A stretch of 7,293 nt of DNA. It comes from an uncultured Bacteroidales bacterium. GTDB lineage: Bacteria; Bacteroidota; Bacteroidia; Bacteroidales; P3. Both the position numbers and the translations under genes were made by a program. The notes beneath the pieces were generated by a model, which had not been told where the DNA came from, did no database searches, and saw only the letters and a program-made list of their open reading frames with translations. This document shows, piece by piece, positions 1-6,492 of the stretch; position 1 is the first letter of the stretch, and every line of letters starts with the position of its first letter. The stretch lies in assembly GCA_947097635.1 (NCBI GenBank), contig CAMURW010000076.1, positions 1 through 7,293 of the forward strand, in the 5' to 3' direction.

Positions 1-98
1 CCATGCCGCCTACCATGCTGCGCTACGCCATAGAAAAATTCCCCGCACCCGACCGTCAATACTGGCTGCAACGTCGAAGAGGGGGGGAAAAACAATGA
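1..98 (+). CDS. C-terminal end of a plus-strand gene, possibly AlkD-like DNA alkylation repair protein (partial)
   Basis: An open frame enters from the left edge (first whole codon at base 3) and ends with TGA at 96-98. It encodes about 31 residues containing MPPTMLRYAIEKFP followed by a basic tail, RRRGGEKQ. The stretch 'TMLRYAIEKFP' followed by a short charged tail resembles my memory of the C-terminus of Bacteroidota DNA alkylation repair proteins (HEAT-like AlkD superfamily), which remove alkylated bases from DNA. This is recall of a short tail, with no catalytic region visible, so the function is tentative. A run of seven G at 81-87 lies just before the stop. The gene converges with the minus-strand DUF456 gene, with 55 bp between the two stops and no convincing terminator. 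Confidence 0.45.
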   Translation, partial: MPPTMLRYAIEKFPAPDRQYWLQRRRGGEKQ

Positions 99-153
99 AG
101 ACACGGCGTAAAGGACAGTAACATTCCTCACATACATAATCAATACTACGCGA

Positions 154-660
154 CTACACGATAAGGTCCTTTATCAGCACCGCCATTACCACTACTCCAT
201 AGACCAATTTGATGAAAGTGCCACCCAGGAAACCTAAGAAACTGCCAAAGGCCGACTGCAGTGCACGATCGGAATTCCCCTTCCATTTCTCGCCGAGATA
301 AGCGCCTACTAAAGGACCTCCCAGCATACCGAACAGCCCCATAGGACCCAGAGTGATACCTAACAACGGCAGCACAAACACACTCACCACCAAGCCCCAT
401 GTGCTGCCTGTGGCACCGGCTTTGGTACCCCCCAGTTGCTTAGTGCCAATAATGGGAACCACATAATCGACAATGGTAATAACAATAGCAATGGCGGCAT
501 AGACAACAAGATAGACCGCAGTGTGGTCGGCAGCACTGCTGAGGCTGAGCAGCAACAGACCCAGCCACGACACTGGAGGACCTGGCAAACCGGGGGCCAC
601 AGAACCCACGATGCCTATGATCCCGCACAAAACAGCCAACACGATGAGAACGATATCCAT
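154..660 (-). CDS. DUF456 family integral membrane protein
   Basis: This 168-residue, very hydrophobic and glycine-rich protein has about four to five predicted membrane segments, at roughly residues 3-22, 30-47, 48-70, 86-123 (possibly two passes) and 138-164. It shows the features I associate with DUF456: a PGLPGPP loop (residues 23-29) after the first helix, and a conserved loop DYVVPIIGTKQLGGTKAG (65-82) that begins with an acidic residue inside a helix and ends in a GGTKAG-type turn. The glycine-zipper pattern in the second half suggests tightly packed helices in the inner membrane. The length is normal for the family. The ATG at 658-660 lies only 6 bp after the purD stop, so the gene is probably the second gene of a purD transcript. 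The biochemical role of DUF456 proteins is not known to me, and no catalytic motif is visible. Confidence 0.85.
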   Translation of the reverse strand: MDIVLIVLAVLCGIIGIVGSVAPGLPGPPVSWLGLLLLSLSSAADHTAVYLVVYAAIAIVITIVDYVVPIIGTKQLGGTKAGATGSTWGLVVSVFVLPLLGITLGPMGLFGMLGGPLVGAYLGEKWKGNSDRALQSAFGSFLGFLGGTFIKLVYGVVVMAVLIKDLIV

Positions 661-666
661 GTCGCA

Positions 667-1968
667 CTACTCTTGGCGGTTCATCATATAGAGCAGCAAG
701 TCCTGTCCTATATCCTTACGGAAATACATTCCTTTCCAGCTTATTTTCTTCACTTCTTGGTAGCTCTTCAGTAGTGCCTCCGGCAACGAAGAGGCCAGTG
801 AAGTCACCGCTATCACCCTACCGCCAGCAGTGGTGTAGGCACCATCAGCGTTGAGGGCAGTGCCAGCATGATACACTATACTGCCCTCCACATCCTGCAC
901 GCCGCTTATCACAAACTTTTTCTTGTATTTCTCGGGATAGCCGCCGCTCACCAGCATTACGCTGGCAGCAGTGCGGGAATCCACGTCGAGGGGAGTGTTA
1001 TCCAGCGTGCCATGCCAGGCATCGTCCATCAGTCTCACCATATCGTCCTTGATGCGCGGGAACACCACTTCCGTCTCTGGGTCTCCCATGCGCACGTTGT
1101 ATTCTATCACGTAGGGGTTGCCGTCGCAGTTCATCAGCCCTATGAATATGAAGCCGCGGTAATCCAGCTTCTCGTGATGCAGACCACGTATGGTAGGCGC
1201 AATGATATCGTGCTCCACCTTCCTCATGAAATCGCGGTCGGCGAAAGGCACGGGGCTCACGCTGCCCATGCCGCCGGTGTTGAGGCCTGTGTCGCCCTCG
1301 CCGATGCGCTTGTAGTCCTTGGCAGCAGGGAGTACCTTGTAATGTTTGCCGTCGGTCAGCACAAAGACGGAGAGTTCTATGCCGGAAAGAAACTCTTCTA
1401 TCACCACCTTGCTGCTGGCATCACCGAACTTGGCCTCTGCCAGCATCTCGTGCAGCTCTTTTTTAGCCTCTGCCAGCGTCTGCGCAATTATCACGCCTTT
1501 GCCGGCTGCCAGACCATCGGCTTTCAGCACATAGGGTGCTTTCAGCGTCTCCAAGAACTTGCAGGCGCTGTCCAGTTTTTCCTTGGTGAAGGATTTGTAG
1601 CGTGCCGTAGGGATATTGTGGTTTTTCATAAAATTCTTGGCGAAGTCCTTGCTGCCCTCCAACTGGGCTGCCTTGCCGCTAGGTCCTATCACCATCACGT
1701 CTCTCAGCAGCGGGTCGCCGGCAAACTGGTCCACTATGCCGTCCACCAAAGGCTTCTCGGGTCCAACGACGACTAAGTTCACTTCTTTCTCTTTCGCGAA
1801 ATTCATGATGCCAGCAATATCGTCGGCAGCCAGCGGCACGCAATTGCCCACGGCCTGCATGCCGGCATTGCCGGGAGCGATATACAGTTTGCTGCACAAA
1901 GGACTTTCTGCCAATTTCATAGCCATGGCGTGCTCGCGACCACCGGACCCCAAAAGAAGAATCTTCAT
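667..1968 (-). CDS. purD: Phosphoribosylamine-glycine ligase (GAR synthetase)
   Basis: PurD joins glycine to 5-phosphoribosylamine using ATP, the second step of de novo purine synthesis, in the cytosol. The 433-residue product is full length. The N-terminal Rossmann-like domain begins with MKILLLGSGGREHA and includes VVVGPEKPLVDGI (67-79). The ATP-grasp domain spans about 103-300. It carries KADGLAAGKGV (149-159), the substrate and ATP loop around LPAAKDYKRIGEGDTGLNTGGMG (213-235), and the metal-binding segment VIEYNVRMGDPETEV (287-301). In that segment Y and M replace the F residues of the commoner EFNVRFGDPE form, which I take as lineage variation. The C-terminal domain (about 332-425) has SGGYPEKY at 341-348. 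The ATG at 1966-1968 places the Rossmann strand at residue 2, as in the family. A Bacteroidota-type promoter lies about 95 bp upstream. No riboswitch was recognised. Confidence 0.97.
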   Translation of the reverse strand: MKILLLGSGGREHAMAMKLAESPLCSKLYIAPGNAGMQAVGNCVPLAADDIAGIMNFAKEKEVNLVVVGPEKPLVDGIVDQFAGDPLLRDVMVIGPSGKAAQLEGSKDFAKNFMKNHNIPTARYKSFTKEKLDSACKFLETLKAPYVLKADGLAAGKGVIIAQTLAEAKKELHEMLAEAKFGDASSKVVIEEFLSGIELSVFVLTDGKHYKVLPAAKDYKRIGEGDTGLNTGGMGSVSPVPFADRDFMRKVEHDIIAPTIRGLHHEKLDYRGFIFIGLMNCDGNPYVIEYNVRMGDPETEVVFPRIKDDMVRLMDDAWHGTLDNTPLDVDSRTAASVMLVSGGYPEKYKKKFVISGVQDVEGSIVYHAGTALNADGAYTTAGGRVIAVTSLASSLPEALLKSYQEVKKISWKGMYFRKDIGQDLLLYMMNRQE

Positions 1969-2007
1969 AATGTACTACGAAAATTATACGTTGTAAAAAA
2001 GCATTTA

Positions 2008-2042
2008 TTTCATTGTGAAACAAAGCAATGACACATTATTGC
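2008..2042. repeat. Small overlapping inverted repeats in the purD leader
   Basis: Between the predicted purD start of transcription and its ATG there are three short dyads: TTTCA-TTG-TGAAA (2008-2020), CATTG with CAATG spaced by 10 bases (2011-2015 and 2026-2030), and GCAAT with ATTGC spaced by 8 bases (2025-2029 and 2038-2042). They share arms, so only some could pair at once. They could be an operator or a weak leader hairpin. In AT-rich DNA, five-base stems also arise by chance, so the function is unproven. Confidence 0.3.
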
Positions 2043-2060
2043 GTCACCATTTTGAGGATT

Positions 2061-2095
2061 CAAAGATACGAATTTTTCTGTAACATGAAGCAAAA
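2061..2095 (-). promoter_or_regulatory. Predicted Bacteroidota-type promoter for purD-DUF456
   Basis: Read on the minus strand, TATCTTTG (2061-2068 complemented) exactly fits the Bacteroidota -7 consensus TAnnTTTG. A TTTTG (2091-2095 complemented) lies 22 bases upstream, close to the usual 19-21 base spacing of the -33 TTTG element. This would start transcription near 2055 and give a leader of roughly 85 nt before the purD ATG. The region around it is AT-rich and non-coding, which supports the call. The start site itself is inferred from consensus spacing. Confidence 0.65.
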
Positions 2096-2151
2096 GTGTG
2101 AAAAATAAACTAAAATTCGTTAAATAACACTAAAATACTTCTTTTTGCTTT

Positions 2152-2188
2152 TTTGCTATATGCACAACGTTTTTTTTTAGTAATTTTG
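2152..2188 (+). promoter_or_regulatory. Predicted Bacteroidota-type promoter for pth and downstream genes
   Basis: TAATTTTG at 2181-2188 is an exact match to the TAnnTTTG -7 motif, in the common context TAnnTTTGCAGC. The best upstream TTTG (2152-2155) is 25 bases away, longer than the usual 19-21, so the -33 half is weak. A run of nine T (2170-2178) fills part of the spacer. Transcription would begin near 2195, only about a dozen bases before the upstream ATG of pth and about 84 bases before the internal ATG. Confidence 0.6.
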
Positions 2189-2206
2189 CAGCCGTTTATA
2201 TAATAT

Positions 2207-2842
2207 ATGAACTTTATTAAAAGACTTCTATCGCTTTGTAAACCAGCATCTGTTGGGACACAGGGCGAGGATTCGAAAATGAAATATCTGATAGTAGGCC
2301 TGGGTAATGTGGGCACAGAATATGAAGGCACACGCCACAACAGCGGTTTCATGGTTGTGGATGCTCTGGCAAAAAAGAACGATGCCAAGTTTACGTTGGA
2401 ACGACTCGCATACAGAGCCGAGTTCCGCGTAGCAGGGCGTGCACTGGTACTAATCAAACCCACCACCTTAATGAACCTCTCCGGCAAAGCAGTGCGCTAC
2501 TGGCTGCAAGCCGAGAAAGTGTTGCAGGAGAACCTCCTCGTCGTGGTGGACGACATTGCGCTGCCAGTAGGCACGCTGCGCATGAAAAAAGGCGGCAGCG
2601 GAGGCGGGCACAACGGGCTGGCAGATATAGAAGCCTGCCTGGGCAACAATCAGTATTGCAGGCTGCGGGTCGGCATCGGAGACAACTTCAGCCGCGGCAG
2701 GCAGATTGACTACGTGCTGGGGCAATTCGGAGCCGACGAACGCGCCACGCTGGAGCCGCAGATAGACAAAGCGTGCGACATGATCAAATGCTTCGCAACG
2801 CAAGGACCCGATAAAGCAATGACGCTGTTCAACGGCAAATAG
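2207..2842 (+). CDS. pth: Peptidyl-tRNA hydrolase
   Basis: Pth cleaves the ester bond of peptidyl-tRNAs released early from ribosomes and so recycles tRNA in the cytosol. Counting from the internal ATG at 2279, the protein is 187 residues, the usual family size, and its key residues sit where E. coli Pth has them: N10 in MKYLIVGLGN, catalytic H20 in TRHN, the DDIALP aspartates (91-92), and H111-N112 in GSGGGHNGL. KPTTLMNLSGKAV (60-72) is the conserved substrate-binding segment. The frame is open upstream to an ATG at 2207, adding 24 residues (MNFIKRLLSLCK...) for a total of 211. I give the longer form because a promoter-like motif lies directly upstream, but 2279 is equally possible: GAGGA lies 10 bases before it and family length favours it. 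coaX follows 14 bp after the stop, probably in the same transcript. Confidence 0.93.
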   Translation: MNFIKRLLSLCKPASVGTQGEDSKMKYLIVGLGNVGTEYEGTRHNSGFMVVDALAKKNDAKFTLERLAYRAEFRVAGRALVLIKPTTLMNLSGKAVRYWLQAEKVLQENLLVVVDDIALPVGTLRMKKGGSGGGHNGLADIEACLGNNQYCRLRVGIGDNFSRGRQIDYVLGQFGADERATLEPQIDKACDMIKCFATQGPDKAMTLFNGK

Positions 2843-2856
2843 TTTTTTGCAGACGC

Positions 2857-3603
2857 ATGGACTTGGCGATAGACATTGGCAACACCCGCATCAAAGCGGG
2901 ACTGTTCCAGGCAGGACAGTTGCAGCGCGTACTCTTCCCCACCAAGGAGGAGTTGAAGCAGATATGCGAGGACTATCGAGTGGACAGGGCAATGATATGC
3001 AACGTAGGATACCACGAAGACATTGCCGCCTTTCTGCCACAAAGCTGCAAATGCTGCACCCTGTCGGCAAACAGCCGTATGCCGCTTATCATCCACTACG
3101 CCACTCCCCACACCCTGGGAATGGATCGCGTGGCAGCAGCGGCAGGAGCCATCAAACTGCTGGGACAAGGACCGGCGATGATTGTAGATGCCGGCACCTG
3201 TATCACCATCGACCTGGTGGACGAATACAACGGCTATCTTGGCGGTGCCATCCTGCCTGGCATACAGATGCGCCTATCGGCGTTGCAGCACTACACACAA
3301 TGCCTGCCGCTCGTGCCATTGCCGCCGCAGCCCGAAGGACAGCCCGCCATTCTGGGCACCTCCACGGAAAGCAGCATCCTCTGCGGCACTGCCGGTGCGG
3401 CAGTGATAGAGATAGAAGAATGGGCACGCCGACACGCTGCCAGCCATCACGGCCTACAGGTTCTGGTGACAGGAGGCGACAGCCAATGGTTGTGCAGCAG
3501 CATGGCACAGGACACCGCAACATGCGCCCTGCCCCCCGTCCACAAAGTAGAAAATCTGCTGCTAGAAGGTCTGGAACTGATTTTGCAGATAAACTGCGAC
3601 TGA
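2857..3603 (+). CDS. coaX: Type III pantothenate kinase
   Basis: CoaX phosphorylates pantothenate with ATP in the first step of coenzyme A synthesis. Type III enzymes need a monovalent cation and are not inhibited by CoA. The 248-residue product is normal length and shows the ASKHA-fold signatures of the family. These are the phosphate-binding DIGNTRIK (6-13), GMDR (88-91) with the expected catalytic aspartate D90, DAGTCITIDLVD (111-122), the GGAILPG turn (129-135), and a C-terminal VTGGD (204-208). The ATG at 2857 puts the DxGNTR motif five residues in, as is typical. It lies 14 bp after pth, without a clear ribosome-binding site, and the gene is followed by the outer-membrane protein gene. 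Pantothenate kinase is an essential step in organisms that lack CoaA or PanK-II, which cannot be judged here. Confidence 0.95.
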   Translation: MDLAIDIGNTRIKAGLFQAGQLQRVLFPTKEELKQICEDYRVDRAMICNVGYHEDIAAFLPQSCKCCTLSANSRMPLIIHYATPHTLGMDRVAAAAGAIKLLGQGPAMIVDAGTCITIDLVDEYNGYLGGAILPGIQMRLSALQHYTQCLPLVPLPPQPEGQPAILGTSTESSILCGTAGAAVIEIEEWARRHAASHHGLQVLVTGGDSQWLCSSMAQDTATCALPPVHKVENLLLEGLELILQINCD

Positions 3604-3654
3604 CAGTCGTCCGGCAGCATGAGAAATATCAGTAAAGAAGAAACAAGCTACTTT

Positions 3655-4992
3655 ATGCTTAAGAAAATAATCACACAAGCCCTGCTGGCTATCATCCTTT
3701 GCACTTCTGTCGCAAAGGCGCAGAACGGAATCAACTTACCCTACAGTCAGTATGGTTTCGGCAACAGCCACACACCCTATATCACTCCCTGGTCGGCAGC
3801 GATGGGAGGCGTGACGGCGACACAGAGCAGCAACACTTTCATCAACCCCTACAACCCTGCCAGCTACGCTTCCGTGGGCATGGAAACTTTCCTCTTCGAC
3901 ATGGGCCTGGGGCTTAATACCACATGGCTGAGAGACCCCAACGCCAGCCTCAAAGACGGCGACGGCACACTGGCCTATATCACTGGAGCATTCCCCGTGA
4001 CCAAATGGTGGAAGATGGCAATAGGGCTGATGCCGTTCTCCGAGGTCAACTACTACAGCTCACAACGATCCTATAGCCCCCTCTGGGACACTATGCGCAC
4101 CATCTACGATGGCGTAGGCAACGTAAACAAAGTGTTTTGGGGACACGGCTTCCGTCTCTCGGAACGCCTCTCGCTAGGTGCCAACATCAACCTGTTGCTA
4201 GGCAGCTCCACGCGAGCTGTCACCTATGACTTCAACAACAGCGACAGCGTAGCGTTCATCGACAGCCGCCGCCAGCAGAACAGCCGCATCACCAGCGTCA
4301 CCCTGGATTTGGGAGCCACGTATCGCGTACCCCTCGGCGAAAACTACAACCTCATGCTGGGACTCACTGTCAACACCCCACGCACCATGAACGTCAAAGA
4401 AAACACGATGATATACACCTTCGTCACACACCGGGGCACAGAATTCATACGCGACACCATCTTCCCTGCCGTGGGAGAAAACTCGGCATACACCAGCCGA
4501 TACAAACTGCCTTCCACAGTGACGCTAGGCGCTGCTATCCAGCGCAACGACCTGTGGCAAGTGGCAGCCGACCTTATGTATGCCCCCTGGCGTGGCGCCA
4601 AATACGTGGAAAGCAATAAGGCCGCTTCCACACCCTCCATACTGGGCAACAGCATTGTAATCTACGACCACAATATACGTGCCAACTTAGGATGGCAGTG
4701 GCTCGGCGACAAGAATGCCAGCCACTACATCCGCCGTATGGGCCTCAGCGCCGGCATGCACTGGGAGCAAGGGATACTGCGACTGAAACTGAACGGGCAG
4801 GACAACTGCATCAATCAGTTTGGCGTGGGTGCCGGCGTGATGTTTCCCATGCGCAAAGGACGTAGTGCCGTAAGGCTCTCCGTGGACTGGAGCACGATGG
4901 GCACTGCGGACATCCTGCGCTGCAACACCCTGCTCTTCGGCATCAGCATGGGCAGCAGCGACTCCTGGTTTGTTAAGAGAAAATACAACTAA
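3655..4992 (+). CDS. Uncharacterised Bacteroidales outer-membrane beta-barrel protein
   Basis: The product is 445 residues from the ATG at 3655. I prefer this start to the in-frame ATG at 3619 because it begins a textbook signal peptide, MLKKIITQALLAIILCTSVAKA, with predicted cleavage after A22 (AKA|QN). The earlier start would add 12 polar residues in front of it. The mature part starts with a segment containing SAAMGGVTAT and INPYNPASYAS, reminiscent of the N-terminal region of FadL/PorV-like barrels. It then has many alternating aromatic/polar and glycine-turn strands typical of beta-barrels. The C-terminus, SWFVKRKYN, is a pattern I recall from a Bacteroidales OMP family found next to coaX. 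It probably sits in the outer membrane. Its substrate or partner is unknown, and the FadL likeness is only general. It lies 51 bp after coaX, and the TPR protein gene follows. Confidence 0.8.
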   Translation: MLKKIITQALLAIILCTSVAKAQNGINLPYSQYGFGNSHTPYITPWSAAMGGVTATQSSNTFINPYNPASYASVGMETFLFDMGLGLNTTWLRDPNASLKDGDGTLAYITGAFPVTKWWKMAIGLMPFSEVNYYSSQRSYSPLWDTMRTIYDGVGNVNKVFWGHGFRLSERLSLGANINLLLGSSTRAVTYDFNNSDSVAFIDSRRQQNSRITSVTLDLGATYRVPLGENYNLMLGLTVNTPRTMNVKENTMIYTFVTHRGTEFIRDTIFPAVGENSAYTSRYKLPSTVTLGAAIQRNDLWQVAADLMYAPWRGAKYVESNKAASTPSILGNSIVIYDHNIRANLGWQWLGDKNASHYIRRMGLSAGMHWEQGILRLKLNGQDNCINQFGVGAGVMFPMRKGRSAVRLSVDWSTMGTADILRCNTLLFGISMGSSDSWFVKRKYN

Positions 4993-5084
4993 GGTCTCGG
5001 ACATATCGACGGCTGTAGGCAACCCCGGCCACTTATCGCACCTCTCATAATGCAATAACTTACAAGCTACATACACTAAATAAG

Positions 5085-5130
5085 CAACAAACACAAGGCA
5101 AGTACAATAAAATAAAGAATATATAAAATA
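5085..5130 (+). promoter_or_regulatory. A-rich leader before the TPR gene
   Basis: The 138-bp gap after the outer-membrane protein gene has no TAnnTTTG match on the plus strand and no clear terminator hairpin with a T tail. Its last 45 bases are strongly A-rich (CAATAAAATAAAG and ATATATAAAATA just before the ATG). A-rich, Shine-Dalgarno-free leaders are typical translation initiation regions in Bacteroidota. The segment therefore probably serves translation, and a separate promoter is possible but not shown. Confidence 0.35.
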
Positions 5131-6447
5131 ATGAAAACGTTCAGATTCCTCACCACAGCAATCCTTATGACGATCTTCTCGAGGCCCGTCTTGGCTCAGC
5201 AATGGGGCACTACTCCCGAAGACAGCGTAGAATGCAGGAAGAACACCTCTATCTACAGCCTCATGTATAAGAACAACGATTATGTGGGCGCCTACGATGC
5301 CTGGCATCAAGTAGTGGCTAAGTGCCCGCAGAGTAGCAAGAACCTCTATATACGCGGCTCCAACATCATGAAGATGAAAATCAACGCCGCTAAGCGTGCC
5401 TCGGAGAAAGACAGCCTCATCAACGAACTGATGGCACTCTACGACACCCGTATAAAATATTTCGGTGAAGTTGGCGACAATCTCAGTCGCAAGGCCATGG
5501 ATCTGGAACAACTCAAGGGCACTAATGCCGTTGCCGAATACTATCCCATCTATGTAGAAGCCATGCGCCAGAGCGGCGGCAAACTCGATGCCTCATACGC
5601 CTACAAATACTTCTTGGCAACAGTGACTTACGTGCAAGCCAACCTCGGTGATGCCAGCCTTGTCATCGATGCCTACGACCAAGTCTCCTCAATGCTGGAC
5701 AATGCCACCCGCACCAACCCGACCAATGCAGAGGAGATAGGCCAGTACATCGCCAACACGGAAGCACTCTTCGCCCCTTACGCCTCCTGCGATGAGCTGG
5801 TGAACATATACAACAGGAAGTTCGAAGCAAACTCCGATGACGTGGACCTCCTGAAGAAAATCACCAACATCATGCGCAAGAAAGGCTGCACGGAGCAGGA
5901 ACTCTTCTTCAAAGCCAGCGAGCAACTGCACAAACTGGAGCCTAGCCCCTCCACCGCTTTCCTTATGGCACAGATGTGCTACAACAGCAAACGCTATTCC
6001 GACGCTATCAAGTACACCGAAGAAGCTATAAAAGGCCTCACCGACGAGGACGACCGCTATCGTACCTACCTGCTCATGGGCATGGCTTACGATGGCCAAA
6101 ACAGCTATAGCGCCGCACGCAACGCTTATCGCAATGCCGCCGATGTCAAACCCACCAGTGGAGAGCCGTACTTGATGATAGCCCAACTCTACGGCAGCAA
6201 CGCACGCAGTATCGACGACGGCATGGGTGGAGCCAGTGCCTATTGGGCTGCAGTGGATAAATGCATCAAGGCTAAGAACATAGATCAAAGCACCAAGACC
6301 GTGGAGAGTGCCAACAGACTTATCAACACCTACAGTGCCCACTTCCCCAAGCAGGACAAGGCTTTCATGCTGGACCTTATCGACGGTCACGCCTTCACAG
6401 TCCCTGGATGGATAGGCGAAAGCACAGTCATACGCACCAGAAAATAG
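5131..6447 (+). CDS. Exported tetratricopeptide-repeat protein
   Basis: This 438-residue protein begins with a signal peptide, MKTFRFLTTAILMTIFSRPVLA, with likely cleavage after A22 (VLA|QQ) and no lipobox cysteine, so a soluble periplasmic protein is expected. The mature part is almost wholly helical. Helical pairs at about 41-80 (YKNNDYVGAYDAWHQVV) resemble a TPR. Clearer TPRs lie at about 274-303 (AFLMAQMCYNSKRYSDAIKYTEEAI) and 309-341 (YLLMGMAYDGQNSYSAARNAYRNAADVKP), with a further helix at 345-355. The conserved-looking C-terminal end contains GHAFTVPGWIGES. Six cysteines in the mature part (35, 65, 220, 253, 283, 378) could form disulfides. TPRs bind other proteins, so a scaffold or assembly role beside the preceding outer-membrane protein and following LptC is plausible but inferred only from position. 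No enzyme motif is visible. Confidence 0.82.
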   Translation: MKTFRFLTTAILMTIFSRPVLAQQWGTTPEDSVECRKNTSIYSLMYKNNDYVGAYDAWHQVVAKCPQSSKNLYIRGSNIMKMKINAAKRASEKDSLINELMALYDTRIKYFGEVGDNLSRKAMDLEQLKGTNAVAEYYPIYVEAMRQSGGKLDASYAYKYFLATVTYVQANLGDASLVIDAYDQVSSMLDNATRTNPTNAEEIGQYIANTEALFAPYASCDELVNIYNRKFEANSDDVDLLKKITNIMRKKGCTEQELFFKASEQLHKLEPSPSTAFLMAQMCYNSKRYSDAIKYTEEAIKGLTDEDDRYRTYLLMGMAYDGQNSYSAARNAYRNAADVKPTSGEPYLMIAQLYGSNARSIDDGMGGASAYWAAVDKCIKAKNIDQSTKTVESANRLINTYSAHFPKQDKAFMLDLIDGHAFTVPGWIGESTVIRTRK

Positions 6448-6492
6448 GTTACAGAAAATACGCGACATTATCGTCACCACACTCACAGGCTC

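Noticed and set aside
106..151. Possible terminator between the converging genes (GCGTA at 106-110, TACGC at 147-151)
   Set aside because: The stem is only five base pairs around a 36-base loop with no T tail, so it is not a credible terminator.
868..1776. Long plus-strand open frame opposite purD
   Set aside because: It lies wholly antisense to purD, is rich in H, A and V, and has no recognisable domain. purD is full length with all its motifs, so this is a composition shadow.
2847..3635. 262-codon plus-strand frame overlapping coaX
   Set aside because: It is an out-of-frame reading of coaX, rich in R, H and P, with no domain, while the coaX frame carries every family motif.
3619..3654. 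Upstream in-frame ATG for the outer-membrane protein gene
   Set aside because: It would put 12 polar residues (MRNISKEETSYF) before a complete signal peptide that begins with MLKK at 3655.
4687..5511. 274-codon minus-strand frame spanning the gap between the outer-membrane protein and TPR genes
   Set aside because: It is mostly antisense to two well-supported signal-peptide genes, and no domain or minus-strand promoter was found for it.
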